A stretch of 64,000 bases of DNA from Rothia mucilaginosa (lineage in GTDB: Bacteria; Actinomycetota; Actinomycetes; Actinomycetales; Micrococcaceae), in contig NZ_AP014938.1 of NCBI RefSeq assembly GCF_001548235.1, positions 2,046,001 through 2,110,000 on the forward strand. Reading direction: 5' to 3'. The position numbers and the translations under genes are program-made. Below are positions 7,715 through 17,269 of this stretch, piece by piece. The notes beneath the pieces were generated by a model that saw nothing but the letters and a program-made list of their open reading frames with translations, did not search any database and had not been told where the DNA came from. Numbering within the stretch: the stretch's first letter is position 1; each line of letters begins with the position of its first letter.

Positions 7715-10621
7715 TTAGCGGGTGGTGCGTTCCAGCAGCTGCAGCACGTTCTGGTAGGTGTGGCCGGTTGCCTCGGTCATACCCTGCTCACAGGTACGGT
7801 TCGCCGAAATATATGCGGCGAACTGCTTCTGCTCGCTCAGCTCCGCAGCCTCAGCCTCCGTAGCGCTCGCCGTCAGCTCGGGGTGCAGCATACCGCGGTC
7901 ACCAGCGTAACCACAGCAACCCCAGTGCTTCGGCACGTACACGTCGTCACTCATCGCGTTCGCAATCTTCTCAAACGCAGGCTGAGTACCCAGGTGAGTC
8001 ATCGAACAGGTCGGGTGCAACGCAATCGACGGCAGGGGAGCAGACACGGTCAGCTTATCCAGCATGTTGTCGGCGGCGAACTGCACCGCGTCGTACATGC
8101 GCAGACGCGAGAAGTCCGGCTCGCCCGGCTTCAGGCCGTTCACGATCTTGTGCTCAAGCGCCTTAATAACCTTCTCGCGCATCACCTCAAGACCCTCAGT
8201 ACAGGACGAAGCGTCACACACGACCGGCAGGCGGCCACCGTCAGTAGCCTCCCACAGGGACTTCAACACACGGTCGCTCATGATCGAGTAGCCGTCGGTG
8301 AAGCCCTTCGACTTCCACGGGGTAGCACAGCACATCTCACCAATATTGTCAGGGATGCGGTACTTCACGCCCGCACGCTCACACAGGCGAATGAACGCCT
8401 GGGTTGCGTTGATCGGGTCGTGCTTGCCGTCGCCGTCCACGCCGCCGAACATGGCGTTCACGCAGGCGGGGAAGAACACAATCTCAGCGGTTGCGTCCTT
8501 ATGCGGCTTACGTGCCGGGCCACCGACCGGCAGATCCTTCTTGTAGGAAGGAACCATGTCGTCACCCATGACCTTGCGGGCAATGTCGGTGGTGCCGTGC
8601 ACCACGGGGAACGGCAGCTTCTTCGCCACAGTCAGGGCCTTGCCGGCGACCTTGTCCATGACGCCCCACTGCTGCGCGGCAACCTTCCAGCCGGCGGCGG
8701 CCAGCTTGTCCTGGTTCTCAGAACGCAGGCGGCGAATCAGGTCACCGGTGTTAATGTTCACGGGGCAGCGGGTCTGGCACATGCCGTCCACGGCGCAGGT
8801 CTCAATGCCGTAGTACTCGTACTCCTTGCGCAGGCGCTCGGCGAGTTCGTGGTCGCCGTTCAACTCGGCCGCGGCAATCTCACGGCGCATCACGATGCGC
8901 TGGCGCGGGGTCAAAGTCAGGTTGCGGGAGGGGCAGACCGGCTCGCAGTAGCCGCACTCCACGCAGCGGTCGACTTCTTCCTCGACGGTTTCGGCGACCT
9001 TCAGGTCGGTCACGTAGTCGGTGTCCGGCTCGGCGAGCAGAACGCCCGGGTTCATGAAGCCCTTCGGGTCAATGAGGCGCTTGATCTGGCGCATCACGTC
9101 GAAGAGCTCGTCACCGAACTGGCGGCTCACGAACGGAGCCATGATACGGCCGGTACCGTGCTCAGCCTTCAGCGAGCCTTCGTTACCGAGAATCAGCTGA
9201 ACCATTTCTTCGGTGAACTCGCGGTAGCGGTCCAGCTGCTTCGGGTCGCGGAACTGTTCGTTCAGCATGAAGTGGATGTTACCGTCCTTCGCGTGACCGA
9301 AAATCACGGAATCCTTATAGCCGTGTGCGTCGAACAGCTTGGTCAGGTCGCTACAGGTGTTACCCAGAACCTCGACGGGCACGACCACGTCTTCAAGCAG
9401 GGCGTTCGTGCCGGAACGGCGGTTACCCGCAACGGTGGTGTACAGGCCGCGGCGTGCCGCCCACAGGGCGTTACGTTCAGACAGCTTGCTGGTCATCGAC
9501 ACCGGCGAAGCCACCGGCAGGCTCTTAAACATGGGTGCCGCTGCGGCGGCAAGGTCGCTCAGCTCCTGCTCGGAGTTGCCCTGGAACTCAACCAGCAGGG
9601 CGGCCTGCTCCTTCACGTCGATGGCGGCGAGCGCCTCCGCAGCCTGGCCGGTACGCTGAGCCACACGAATACTGGTGGCGTCCATCAGCTCCACGGTTGC
9701 CAGCTTGTTAGCGACCAGTTCGGGCACGGAGCGTGCCGCGTCAATGAGGTTGTCGAACACGAGCAGGCCGGTGGAAATGTTCTTCAGAATCGGGCGGGTG
9801 CGGTAGGTTGCCGAAGCAACGAAGCCGAGGGTACCCTCCGAACCAATCAGCAGGTGCTGCAGAATGTCGACGGGGGTCTCAAAGTCGACCAGGGAGTTCA
9901 GGCCGTAACCCATGGTGTTCTTCATGGAGTACTGCTGGCGGATCTTCGCCATGGATTCGGGGTTCTCAAGCACGCGCTTGCGCAGGCGCAGCAGGCCCTC
10001 GTGAAGCTCGGGTTCGAGGGCGCGCAGCTTCTGGTCGGCGTCCGGCTCGGCGGTGTCAATGATGGTGCCGCTGGGCAGCACGAACACCATGGAGTCCAGG
10101 GTGTTGTAGGTGTTGTACTTGGTGCCCGAAGACATGCCGGAGGAGTTGTTCGCGACCACGCCACCGATGGTGCAGGCGGACCAGGATGCCGGGTCGGGGC
10201 CGAGCTTGTAGCCGTAGGGTGCCAGGTAGTTGTTGACCATCATGATGGTCGCGCCGGGCTGCACACGCACCTTCTTGCCGTCTTCAAGGACCTCGATCTT
10301 CTTGAAGTGGCGGCGGGTGTCGACCATGAGGCCGTCGCCGCTGGACTGGCCGGAGAGGGAGGTGCCGCCGGAGCGGAAGGTCAGCGGCAGGCCGAGGTCG
10401 CCGGCTGCGCGGAAGATGTTGGCGACGTCTTCGGCGGAGTCGGGGCGGATCAGGCCGGCGGGTACGAGCAGGTAGTGGGATGCGTCGTGGGAGATTGCCA
10501 GGCGGTCCAGTTCGGAGACGCTGGATTCGACTGCCTCGGCGCGCGCATCGGAGAGTAGGCGCTTGAGGGTGTCCTCGTAGGGGGAATTGAGGGCTTCAGA
10601 TGTATTTGACACAACGGTCAT
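7715..10621 (-). CDS. FAD-binding and Fe-S oxidoreductase, probable quinone-linked D-lactate dehydrogenase
   Basis: Likely oxidises D-lactate or a related 2-hydroxy acid at the membrane and passes electrons to the quinone pool. The 968-residue product has an N-terminal FAD-linked oxidase domain (TFRSGGTSLSGQSSGDGLMV, KLGPDPASWSACTIGG), an FAD-oxidase C-terminal domain with GHAKDGNIHFM, two 4Fe-4S motifs (CVECGYCEPVC near 552 and CAVDGMCQTRCP near 608), then a C-terminal cysteine-rich CCG region (EMCCATPWKSKG, HPTCSMTHLG, GCCGYAGDRG). This single-chain layout is that of the roughly 940-residue D-lactate dehydrogenase type; D-2-hydroxyglutarate is a possible alternative substrate. The ATG has AAGGAAG upstream. 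Monocistronic, with a 240-base upstream gap. Confidence 0.85.
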   Translation of the reverse strand: MTVVSNTSEALNSPYEDTLKRLLSDARAEAVESSVSELDRLAISHDASHYLLVPAGLIRPDSAEDVANIFRAAGDLGLPLTFRSGGTSLSGQSSGDGLMVDTRRHFKKIEVLEDGKKVRVQPGATIMMVNNYLAPYGYKLGPDPASWSACTIGGVVANNSSGMSSGTKYNTYNTLDSMVFVLPSGTIIDTAEPDADQKLRALEPELHEGLLRLRKRVLENPESMAKIRQQYSMKNTMGYGLNSLVDFETPVDILQHLLIGSEGTLGFVASATYRTRPILKNISTGLLVFDNLIDAARSVPELVANKLATVELMDATSIRVAQRTGQAAEALAAIDVKEQAALLVEFQGNSEQELSDLAAAAAPMFKSLPVASPVSMTSKLSERNALWAARRGLYTTVAGNRRSGTNALLEDVVVPVEVLGNTCSDLTKLFDAHGYKDSVIFGHAKDGNIHFMLNEQFRDPKQLDRYREFTEEMVQLILGNEGSLKAEHGTGRIMAPFVSRQFGDELFDVMRQIKRLIDPKGFMNPGVLLAEPDTDYVTDLKVAETVEEEVDRCVECGYCEPVCPSRNLTLTPRQRIVMRREIAAAELNGDHELAERLRKEYEYYGIETCAVDGMCQTRCPVNINTGDLIRRLRSENQDKLAAAGWKVAAQQWGVMDKVAGKALTVAKKLPFPVVHGTTDIARKVMGDDMVPSYKKDLPVGGPARKPHKDATAEIVFFPACVNAMFGGVDGDGKHDPINATQAFIRLCERAGVKYRIPDNIGEMCCATPWKSKGFTDGYSIMSDRVLKSLWEATDGGRLPVVCDASSCTEGLEVMREKVIKALEHKIVNGLKPGEPDFSRLRMYDAVQFAADNMLDKLTVSAPLPSIALHPTCSMTHLGTQPAFEKIANAMSDDVYVPKHWGCCGYAGDRGMLHPELTASATEAEAAELSEQKQFAAYISANRTCEQGMTEATGHTYQNVLQLLERTTR

Positions 10622-10700
10622 AATCTTGAGCTTCCTTACAGATGAAGGGGTGTGTAATGCTGTCTTTCTCAGTATCTTCTTTTGAACGCCGTCTTTTCCG

Positions 10701-10716
10701 CTTAGCTATGGCTAAG
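10701..10716. promoter_or_regulatory. Short perfect inverted repeat upstream of the FAD/Fe-S gene
   Basis: CTTAGC-TATG-GCTAAG lies about 85 bases before the start of the minus-strand oxidoreductase gene and could be an operator. It does not match the lactate regulator (LldR) site that I know. No strong -35/-10 pair was identified. Confidence 0.3.
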
Positions 10717-10861
10717 CTTGGCGACTACTTGTCACCATAAAGGGGGTGGGTCATACACCGTGCTGATGGGCAGGTTTGCCGCGTATTTGCTGGTTTTCCG
10801 GGGGAAATACGCCCGGGCCTGCGGAGGCGCATCCACCACACTCTGAACGCTGCGGCTGCTC

Positions 10862-11779
10862 TTAGGCGCGGCCGCCGAGGGCCGTAACATTCCAGTTGGC
10901 AGTACTATCAGAAGTCACCACACCACAGAACAGGGGAGACCCCGCCGAAGCGCGCACCCCCAAATCCTCCACAAACACACGCCCACCCGCAGGCACACTA
11001 CGCTCCTTGCGATCCACACCCGCACAATACACCGTCATCTTCGCACCCGAACGGTTCTCCACCGCAACCGAACCGCTGCCCGATTTCGACACAGTATCGT
11101 GCACAAAACCGCGGCTGCCCTGCATCTGAATCTCGCCAACCTCCGCGCTCTGACTCGTCAACGGCACACCATCAGGCGCCTCAAACTCACCCGAAGAACC
11201 AACACCCGCCGCACGAACCGACACCATCCACTGCGCATCATCAGTCAGCTGCGACGTCGACGCCGTCACACGCGCCGAACTATACGGCACACTCACCGCA
11301 CCCGCAGACTTCGCGGAACCGGAACTAGAAGGAGCGGTACCAGAAGGAGCCGGCGCAGACGCGCTCACCGTATTATGAACCCACACGCCCGCACCCTCAC
11401 CCGAACCGCCAGCAACCACCTCAACCTGAGTGCCCGAACCGTCAGAAACAGAAACCTTCATCGTGCCCTCCGGCTCACCGCGACGCTCAAACTCCACATA
11501 CGAATAGGAGGCGGGCGCCGCCGGGCCCTCAAAGACCGCCTCCTCAACAGCGCCGCGACCGGCAAACAGGCGAAAACCCTCAGAATCCTGGATTACCGGT
11601 GCCGTCGCGTGGCTCGCCGCAGTCGGCTCAGACGAAGCCTCAGCAGACGCAGAAGGGGAGGAGTTCAGGGTTGCGCACCCGCCCAGGGCGGCGGCAAGCG
11701 CACTGGAGAGGCACAGGGTAGCGCCCAGCTGACGGAAGCTCGGGTGACGGAAGAAGAAAGCGGTGGTGTGTGAAGGCAT
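10862..11779 (-). CDS. Secreted lipoprotein of unknown function
   Basis: Start ATG at 11779 is chosen because GGAG lies 6 bases upstream and it begins a lipoprotein signal peptide: basic HPSFRQ, a hydrophobic LCLSSALAAAL and the lipobox LGGC. The mature part starts with a Ser/Ala/Thr-rich linker typical of surface lipoproteins, then has beta-rich repeats (GVWVHNTVSAS, GFVHDTVSKSGSGSVAVEN) suggesting two related modules. Residues near the C terminus include two cysteines (VYCAGVD, LFCGVV) that may form a disulfide outside the cell. Transcribed divergently from the ion channel gene. No enzyme motif is seen. Confidence 0.75.
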   Translation of the reverse strand: MPSHTTAFFFRHPSFRQLGATLCLSSALAAALGGCATLNSSPSASAEASSEPTAASHATAPVIQDSEGFRLFAGRGAVEEAVFEGPAAPASYSYVEFERRGEPEGTMKVSVSDGSGTQVEVVAGGSGEGAGVWVHNTVSASAPAPSGTAPSSSGSAKSAGAVSVPYSSARVTASTSQLTDDAQWMVSVRAAGVGSSGEFEAPDGVPLTSQSAEVGEIQMQGSRGFVHDTVSKSGSGSVAVENRSGAKMTVYCAGVDRKERSVPAGGRVFVEDLGVRASAGSPLFCGVVTSDSTANWNVTALGGRA

Positions 11780-11972
11780 AAGGCACTCCGATGTGCGGGG
11801 CGGCAACGCTACGGGGCAGTAACACTGCGGGATAGCGCAACCGAGGTGATGGGTACACCACATATTGTGTCAGGTTAAATGCTCGCAGTGCAATGACTGC
11901 GGCGTAGCCTAAAGGCCGCCGCTCAAAGACCACAGCGCAATGAAATAGAAACGCAAACGCAACAGCGCGGAG

Positions 11973-11978
11973 TATCAT
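11973..11978 (+). promoter_or_regulatory. -10 box of a leaderless ion-channel transcript
   Basis: TATCAT ends 7 bases before the ATG at 11986, and no Shine-Dalgarno sequence is present, so transcription probably begins at the start codon. Confidence 0.5.
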
Positions 11979-11985
11979 TCACACT

Positions 11986-13596
11986 ATGGATAAGGCGGAA
12001 CAGAACCAGGCAGAAAACACGGTAAAGAACGGCACAGCACCCAATACGTCGGCGGGCAATACCTCAGGCAATATCTCGGGGAACAGCCCGGCGGGTGCGT
12101 CTGTGCGCCCTGAAACTACCGCATCTGAAACCGCCCCCGCTGCAGCTAGCCCCGCTGCAGCGAGTCCGGCAGAGTCTACCGCCCTGCCCGTAGACGCTGT
12201 GCAGATTGATAGCGCCCGCCTGGACAGCGCCCACGCCGTCTACTCCACTGACCTGGACCCCGACGATGACTACGAAGAAGTCGTCGAAGAATACGCCACC
12301 ACCGACGCGCCGGACGGCACGCATCGCGAGGAACGCCGCATCACCCGCACCACGCATCACCCGCGCGGCAAGGGCGACCAGAAAGCTGGCACTCCGAATA
12401 CGGGCTCCCCGAAAGTAGGCACTCAGGGCAACCCCGATGATGCCGCCGAGATAATCGATGCGGGCGAACCCGAAACGCACACCACGACTATCCGCACGGT
12501 CACCCGCACCGTCACGGACCCGCCGCGTCGCGCCCCGCGCACCCGCCTGTTCCGCACGCTCAGCAAGTACCGCGGCGAGAAGAACCTGGCGGCATGGGAG
12601 GAACGCTCCTCCACGCCCATGTTCGTGGCGTCCGTGCTGTACCTGCTCGCGTTCGCCGCGCCCATCATGAGCACGCGCATCCAGGAACCGTACGACGGGT
12701 ACCTCAACATCATTCAGATGATTCTGTGGGGCCTATTCGCCGCCGACTACTGCATTCGCCTGTACCTGGCGCCACGGCGACTCTACTTCATCACGCATAA
12801 CCTGATGAACCTGGCGATTGTGCTGCTGCCCGCGTGGCGTATTGTCAGCTTCCTCGCCATGATTCACCTGACCACCAACCGCCAGTACAAGAGGCTCTCA
12901 GAGTTGGCGGTGAAGCTCTTCGGATACACCGCGATCTTCATCATCATGTTCGCCCTGGCGATCTATTCGGTGGAGTCCTCCGAGCCGGGCGCGATGATTC
13001 GTGACCTGCCCACCGCGTACTGGTGGACGTTCACGACCCTCGCCACGGTCGGTTACGGCGACGTCTACCCGATCACCGGTATCGGCAGGGTTATCGCCGT
13101 GGTCGTCATGCTGTACGGCGTGGGTATGGTCGCGGTTGCGACCGGTGCGCTCGCCAGCTGGATTATCGAAAAGATTGGTGGCAGGGAGGAGCAGGAGTAC
13201 CCCGCAACCAAGGCTGACGTGGACGATCTTCGCCAGGAAATTTCTGAGCTACGTGCCCTGCTAGCTCGTGAGTATGCGCGCCGAGAAGCCCACGACTACA
13301 CCTTGCGTGAGGTCGTGGATGAAGACGGCGTGCACCCGATTCCTTCGGAGGCGGAGGCGGCACGCCGCGCCGGTTTCGGTGCCCCCGGTTTCGGTGCTGC
13401 TGAGTCCGCCTCGGCTGCTACCTCGAACACCGCTCCGGGCGCCGCGCCGAATACCGCGCGGGCTGGTGAACCCGCCGATTCCTCGACCTCTCATGAGGTT
13501 GTGGTGCGTGAGCAGGAGCCAATCGCCCTGCTGGAGGAGACTCGCCAGACGTTCACGATTATTCGTGAGAAGTTCGCGTTGCGCTCCCGCAAATAG
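11986..13596 (+). CDS. Potassium-channel-like membrane protein with long disordered ends
   Basis: Probable voltage-gated-type potassium channel of the inner membrane. The 536-residue product has an N-terminal hydrophilic region of about 190 residues rich in Ala, Thr, Glu and Asp, then a six-helix channel core (about 208-395). The pore helix and selectivity filter are WWTFTTLATVGYGDVYP (TVGYGD at 354-359), followed by the inner helix VIAVVVMLYGVGMVAVATG. The S4-like segment holds few arginines, so voltage sensing is uncertain. After the pore, a predicted coiled coil (DVDDLRQEISELRALLAREY) is followed by a Pro/Ala-rich tail. The filter is the decisive evidence. Confidence 0.85.
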   Translation: MDKAEQNQAENTVKNGTAPNTSAGNTSGNISGNSPAGASVRPETTASETAPAAASPAAASPAESTALPVDAVQIDSARLDSAHAVYSTDLDPDDDYEEVVEEYATTDAPDGTHREERRITRTTHHPRGKGDQKAGTPNTGSPKVGTQGNPDDAAEIIDAGEPETHTTTIRTVTRTVTDPPRRAPRTRLFRTLSKYRGEKNLAAWEERSSTPMFVASVLYLLAFAAPIMSTRIQEPYDGYLNIIQMILWGLFAADYCIRLYLAPRRLYFITHNLMNLAIVLLPAWRIVSFLAMIHLTTNRQYKRLSELAVKLFGYTAIFIIMFALAIYSVESSEPGAMIRDLPTAYWWTFTTLATVGYGDVYPITGIGRVIAVVVMLYGVGMVAVATGALASWIIEKIGGREEQEYPATKADVDDLRQEISELRALLAREYARREAHDYTLREVVDEDGVHPIPSEAEAARRAGFGAPGFGAAESASAATSNTAPGAAPNTARAGEPADSSTSHEVVVREQEPIALLEETRQTFTIIREKFALRSRK

Positions 13597-13993
13597 GTGT
13601 TGAGTTCTGCCGAGCTCTGCTGTTGTCTGCAACGAAATTGTGGGTTTGCCGGTGGCGCGGCAGAAATACTGGGGCAGAAATCCAGAAAATTTTCGCCAGA
13701 TATTATGTTGTGGCTTGTCAAGGCAAAATTAGCCCGCTCAGAGTGCAAATTGGTGCTCTTGCCTGTGAATAACCCCTCAACTTAAGGTCTAATGTGACTA
13801 AACTATCTTTTAAAAATGACCGTCACTAGTGAAACTCCTAGCCAGAGCCTATAAACTATCTACCGTGCCAACTATCGAGCACCCTGTAGCCCAATGCGCT
13901 ACGGGGTGTCGTCGTATGCCCACCTCACTCACGGGCAGGCACCACTCAACTCACAAACTCACTCAAACACACACACTCTGTTAGGACACTTTC
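13597..13993. other. Gap with one strong hairpin
   Basis: No convincing gene. An imperfect hairpin at 13880-13908 (CACCCTGTAGC / GCTACGGGGTG, one G-T pair) has no T-run and may be a terminator remnant or part of the leader of the next gene. The rest is moderately AT-rich and probably promoter DNA. Confidence 0.4.
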
Positions 13994-14674
13994 GTGGCAC
14001 CTAAGTCCACCCTGGGCGCGCTCGCTCTACTCGTCAGCGCGCTCTCCCTCACCGCGTGCGCATCCGCACCGACCAATGCTTTTGGCGCCCCTGACGCGCA
14101 GAACAGCCCCTCCGCAACCACTGTTGTCGACCAGGCTGCTTTTGAGACGGTCGAACCTAGCGCTGTTTCCGCCCCCGGCGACGACAGCACCGGAATTAAG
14201 GCGGCGGCTGGCGTCTCGCAGGACCCGTCGATTCACCCGACCGCAACCCAGCCCACCGAAACCCCCGCGCCGGATAACACGAGCAACCAGGAACCTGTCG
14301 TCTCCACTGCGGCACCCATGCCTTCCTCGGCAGCCGTTGCGCGTTCGCAGAAAATCATGGACGGCACCTGGGTTCAGCAGGGCGCTGCTGACCTTGAGAA
14401 CTACATGGACGCCGTCATTCACGACGGTGTTATCGAGGTGACCTACCACCTGAACCACGAAGAGTTGGCGACCCCCTTCTGGGTTGGCACCTTCGAGGCA
14501 AAAGGGGGTAACTTCAGCTACGTTTCGCACGTGGATCGTGCGAAGCTGGCCCGCGCACCCTACGCCTCCGACAAGGAAACCAAGGAATTCACTATGGAGG
14601 ACGGCGTGCTGAGCTTCCCCATGACCTATGAGGGTGCCACCCGCATCATTCACCTGGAAAAGCAGCACAGCTAA
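13994..14674 (+). CDS. Secreted lipoprotein of unknown function
   Basis: Start is GTG at 13994 with a weak AGGA upstream. The N terminus is a lipoprotein signal (LLVSALSLTAC, lipobox LTAC), followed by a Ser/Thr/Pro/Ala-rich linker of about 90 residues. The C-terminal globular part (KIMDGTWVQQGAADLENYMD, then VIEVTYHLNHEE and WVGTFEAKGGNFSYVSHVDR) looks like a small beta-barrel domain seen in other actinobacterial lipoproteins whose substrates are unknown. Anchored outside the membrane by inference. It lies just before the leaderless HIT gene and is probably transcribed alone. Confidence 0.75.
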   Translation: MAPKSTLGALALLVSALSLTACASAPTNAFGAPDAQNSPSATTVVDQAAFETVEPSAVSAPGDDSTGIKAAAGVSQDPSIHPTATQPTETPAPDNTSNQEPVVSTAAPMPSSAAVARSQKIMDGTWVQQGAADLENYMDAVIHDGVIEVTYHLNHEELATPFWVGTFEAKGGNFSYVSHVDRAKLARAPYASDKETKEFTMEDGVLSFPMTYEGATRIIHLEKQHS

Positions 14675-14747
14675 GCGCACTGCCGGGGGAGTCATCTCAT
14701 ATCTGGCCCGCATGGCGGATGGGTCGTTCCCGTTGCCGCGTGCGGGC

Positions 14748-14755
14748 TATAGAAT
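14748..14755 (+). promoter_or_regulatory. -10 box of a leaderless HIT-gene transcript
   Basis: TATAGAAT ends 6 bases before the ATG at 14762, with no Shine-Dalgarno between them. Confidence 0.6.
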
Positions 14756-14761
14756 GGGACT

Positions 14762-15337
14762 ATGAGCGAGAACACGACCCCCGAGCATGGCACCGCAGCC
14801 TCGGTGCAGGATTCCTTCGAGCTGCCCAGCGCACCGGACCAGTTCCAGCGCCTGTGGACCCCGCACCGCACCGCCTACGTGAGCGGTGGCCAGAAGGACT
14901 ACACCGAGAAGACCTGCCCCTTCTGTACTGCGCCCAGCCGCAGTGATGAGGAGTCGCTGATTGTGCACCGCGGCGAGCATGCCTTCGTGATTCTCAACCT
15001 CTACCCGTACAACCCCGGTCACCTGCTGGTCTGCCCGTACCGTCACATTCCGTTCTACGATGATGCGACCGAGGCGGAAACCATTGAGATTGCGCAGCTG
15101 ACCCAGCTCGCCATGAAGGTTCTGCGTGAGGTGTCGCATAATGACGGCTTCAACATTGGCATGAATCAGGGCAAGGTGGGCGGCGCGGGCATTGCTGATC
15201 ACCTGCATCAGCACATTCTGCCGCGCTGGAGTGGGGACACGAACTTCTTGCCGATTATTGCTCACACCAAGACCATGTCCCGCACGCTGGATGATATGCG
15301 TGTGGCTATTGCGGAGGGGTTTGCGCGCCTCAGCTAG
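14762..15337 (+). CDS. HIT-domain protein, probable Ap4A phosphorylase/hydrolase
   Basis: Probable cytoplasmic nucleotide hydrolase or transferase; the M. tuberculosis protein next to thrS (Rv2613c) is an Ap4A phosphorylase and is the nearest relative I can name. The 191-residue product has a CPFC motif (C52, C55) near the N terminus and the histidine triad HLHQH at 147-151 (ADHLHQHILPRW). Length and context fit that family. It appears leaderless. In relatives it is followed by pgsA and acyltransferase/mannosyltransferase genes; here a 568-base gap and a DUF2797 gene follow instead. Confidence 0.88.
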   Translation: MSENTTPEHGTAASVQDSFELPSAPDQFQRLWTPHRTAYVSGGQKDYTEKTCPFCTAPSRSDEESLIVHRGEHAFVILNLYPYNPGHLLVCPYRHIPFYDDATEAETIEIAQLTQLAMKVLREVSHNDGFNIGMNQGKVGGAGIADHLHQHILPRWSGDTNFLPIIAHTKTMSRTLDDMRVAIAEGFARLS

Positions 15338-15905
15338 ACAGCCCGGACTAAATATCCCGGACTAGATAGCCCAGTCTAGATAGTCCGGCGACCCGGTTTG
15401 GTAGCTTGGTGAGCTTGAAAATCTGCACCCACTACTTCAATTTGCTAACCAGTGCAGAAAAAACTTGCTTCATAAATGCGTAGATTAGGCGGTCGACGCG
15501 TATTTGAATGATGTTATGCCCCTTGGATATGGCAAAGTTTTAACTGCAGCGACGCTGCGGGGAAGCTTCCAGCTTCCATGAACACCGCACAGCTCACCGA
15601 AAAATAGCGGTCACCGATCGCTTTCGGGCTTGGCAGGGGAAGCACCCTGCATCAACCACAGAGGTCAGCGCCTCAACTGAGAACCCACCCCGCCGTGCGT
15701 GAATGTGCGGCAACACTGCGAGGGGTGCGGATCAGAGTGAAGGCTGCTGGCCTCTTTTGCGCCCCGCGGACGTGCCCCGAGGATGTGCGGCGGGAATGCG
15801 CGGAGTGTCTGGGGTGTGCCAAATATTTGGGGGCGCACAACGAACCCGCCAGAGCCGTGAGATGTGCCAGCACTGGATGCGCCAGACCCGCTAGAGTGGA
15901 ATGCT
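15338..15905. other. Long gap with short repeats, no gene recognised
   Basis: Starts with three degenerate copies of a unit like CCCGGACTAGATAG (15343-15385). Small hairpins follow (GCAGCGACGCTGC near 15546; GGAAGCTTCCAGCTTCC at 15561-15577). No tRNA or known riboswitch was recognised. Frames in the right half lack binding sites and have poor codon use. Confidence 0.4.
15892..15897 (+). promoter_or_regulatory. -10 box of a probably leaderless DUF2797 transcript
   Basis: TAGAGT ends 8 bases before the chosen ATG at 15906. Confidence 0.4.
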
Positions 15906-17180
15906 ATGGACTACCCCAACCTGCTTGAGACTGCTTTCGACGAGTTCACTGCCGCGCCTGCTGTAACTACTGCGCCTGCTGTAACTACTGTGCCCGCCGC
16001 CGGTAATGAAGCCGGTGCCGCCGGTGATTCTGCAGGCGCACCGCGGCTGCTCATCTGGAGGCAGATCCGCTGGTCCAATCGCCGCCCGCTCATTGAGGTG
16101 GAACCTGTCGTGCCTGTAAGTGGTGGAGCCATTGGCGGGGCCGCTGAAGGAGCTCATCACCGGGCATCTCAAGCGGCGGGGGAGAGCGCCCCTATCCAGG
16201 AAAGTAGCTCCGCGCAGCTTGGCGTTCCGAGCGGGGTGCGCATCCAGATTCCGTTGACTCCCGGCGCCTACCTGGGGTTGCGTATTCCGCGCGATAGCGA
16301 GGGTGAACTCTACCGCTACTGTGCCGGCTACACTACCGGCGTAAGTGGTGATGCCGCCCCCAACGCCGCCTCCGAATCCACCTCCGAATCTGGGGGAGTC
16401 TTCGCCGGAATCCGCCGCGTACCCTGCCCCGAGGGCACCCGCATCCAGCGTGGCCAGCAGTGCCCGCGCTGCACCGCCCGCGACGAGTTCACCGCCCTGC
16501 ACAGCGCGCACCTGTACCCCGGAACGCTCACCGAATCCATGCGCGCCTACGCCATGCTGGAGCACCGCCTCTACATCGCGACGTTCCCGGACGGCACGCA
16601 CAAGGTCGGCACGAGCTCCCTGCATTCGACCCCGCGCCGCCTGGATGAGCAGGCGGTCGCTACCGCCACCTACATTGCTCTCGCGCCCGACGGTCTGGCC
16701 ATTCGCCGCGCCGAAGATGCCGTGACCGCCCTCGCGAAGATTCCGCAGGTCAAGCAGGTGGCGAGCAAGTACCGCGCCTGGACGAACCCGCTACCTGGCG
16801 CGCAGCTTCGCTCTGCTCATCAGGAGGCGGTCGCCCGCGCCCGCGAAGCGCTCGCCGAACTGGCGCGCACCGAGCCGGAGGTGCCGCTCACCGCCCTGGA
16901 TGAGCCGTGGATTCCGTCGCTCGCCATGAACCGCCCGTATGCGGCTCTGCGGGCGCAGTCGCCCGAGCCTCTGGCACCGTGTGATTCTGGTCTGGGCGAT
17001 TCCGGCACCGAGAGCGGGGCGGCTGGCTTCTTCTGCACGGGCGCGGCGGGCCAGTTTTTGAGCGCCCACACCGGCGATGCTGACGCGGCGTTCCTGGTGA
17101 ATACTGCCGCCTGGCGGAATGTGCTGGTGGAGCCCGCGCAGGAGTTCACGCGGGTGCGGGTACAGGGCTCGCTGTTCTAG
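15906..17180 (+). CDS. DUF2797 family protein
   Basis: Function unknown; the family is common in actinobacteria. The ATG at 15906 is preferred to 15864 because a -10 box lies just upstream and the family-like sequence starts later. The 424-residue product has an Ala/Thr/Val-rich insert near residues 15-35 encoded by two 18-base tandem repeats (about 15955-15990). A zinc-ribbon-like part follows (RYCAGY, then PCPEGTRIQRGQQCPRC). The conserved DUF2797 core comes next (HRLYIATFPDGTHKVGTSS, LDEQAVATATYIALAPDGL, VKQVASKYRAW). Soluble, probably metal-binding. Located between the HIT and MurT genes. Confidence 0.75.
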   Translation: MDYPNLLETAFDEFTAAPAVTTAPAVTTVPAAGNEAGAAGDSAGAPRLLIWRQIRWSNRRPLIEVEPVVPVSGGAIGGAAEGAHHRASQAAGESAPIQESSSAQLGVPSGVRIQIPLTPGAYLGLRIPRDSEGELYRYCAGYTTGVSGDAAPNAASESTSESGGVFAGIRRVPCPEGTRIQRGQQCPRCTARDEFTALHSAHLYPGTLTESMRAYAMLEHRLYIATFPDGTHKVGTSSLHSTPRRLDEQAVATATYIALAPDGLAIRRAEDAVTALAKIPQVKQVASKYRAWTNPLPGAQLRSAHQEAVARAREALAELARTEPEVPLTALDEPWIPSLAMNRPYAALRAQSPEPLAPCDSGLGDSGTESGAAGFFCTGAAGQFLSAHTGDADAAFLVNTAAWRNVLVEPAQEFTRVRVQGSLF

Positions 17181-17256
17181 CTACCCCAGCACCCCGCCCC
17201 GTCCGGCATGAGCGAACGAGTCCCGGCGGACCATTCAGCCGTTGGCGTGCGTGTAC

Positions 17257-17262
17257 TAAAAT
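17257..17262 (+). promoter_or_regulatory. -10 box of a leaderless murT-gatD transcript
   Basis: TAAAAT ends 7 bases before the ATG at 17270. Alternative ATG 17261 overlaps this box and is therefore unlikely. Confidence 0.5.
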
Positions 17263-17269
17263 GGTAAGC

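Noticed and set aside
7760..10558. 932-codon plus-strand frame opposite the FAD/Fe-S oxidoreductase
   Set aside because: It is a shadow of the real gene; the minus-strand product has cofactor motifs throughout, while this one is low-complexity His/Val/Arg-rich.
11099..11773. 224-codon Arg/Thr-rich plus-strand frame
   Set aside because: Antisense shadow of the lipoprotein gene 10862-11779, whose signal peptide and lipobox are convincing.
15338..15905. Riboswitch or tRNA in the HIT-DUF2797 gap
   Set aside because: No conserved riboswitch core or T-arm sequence was recognised; only short hairpins and degenerate repeats are visible.
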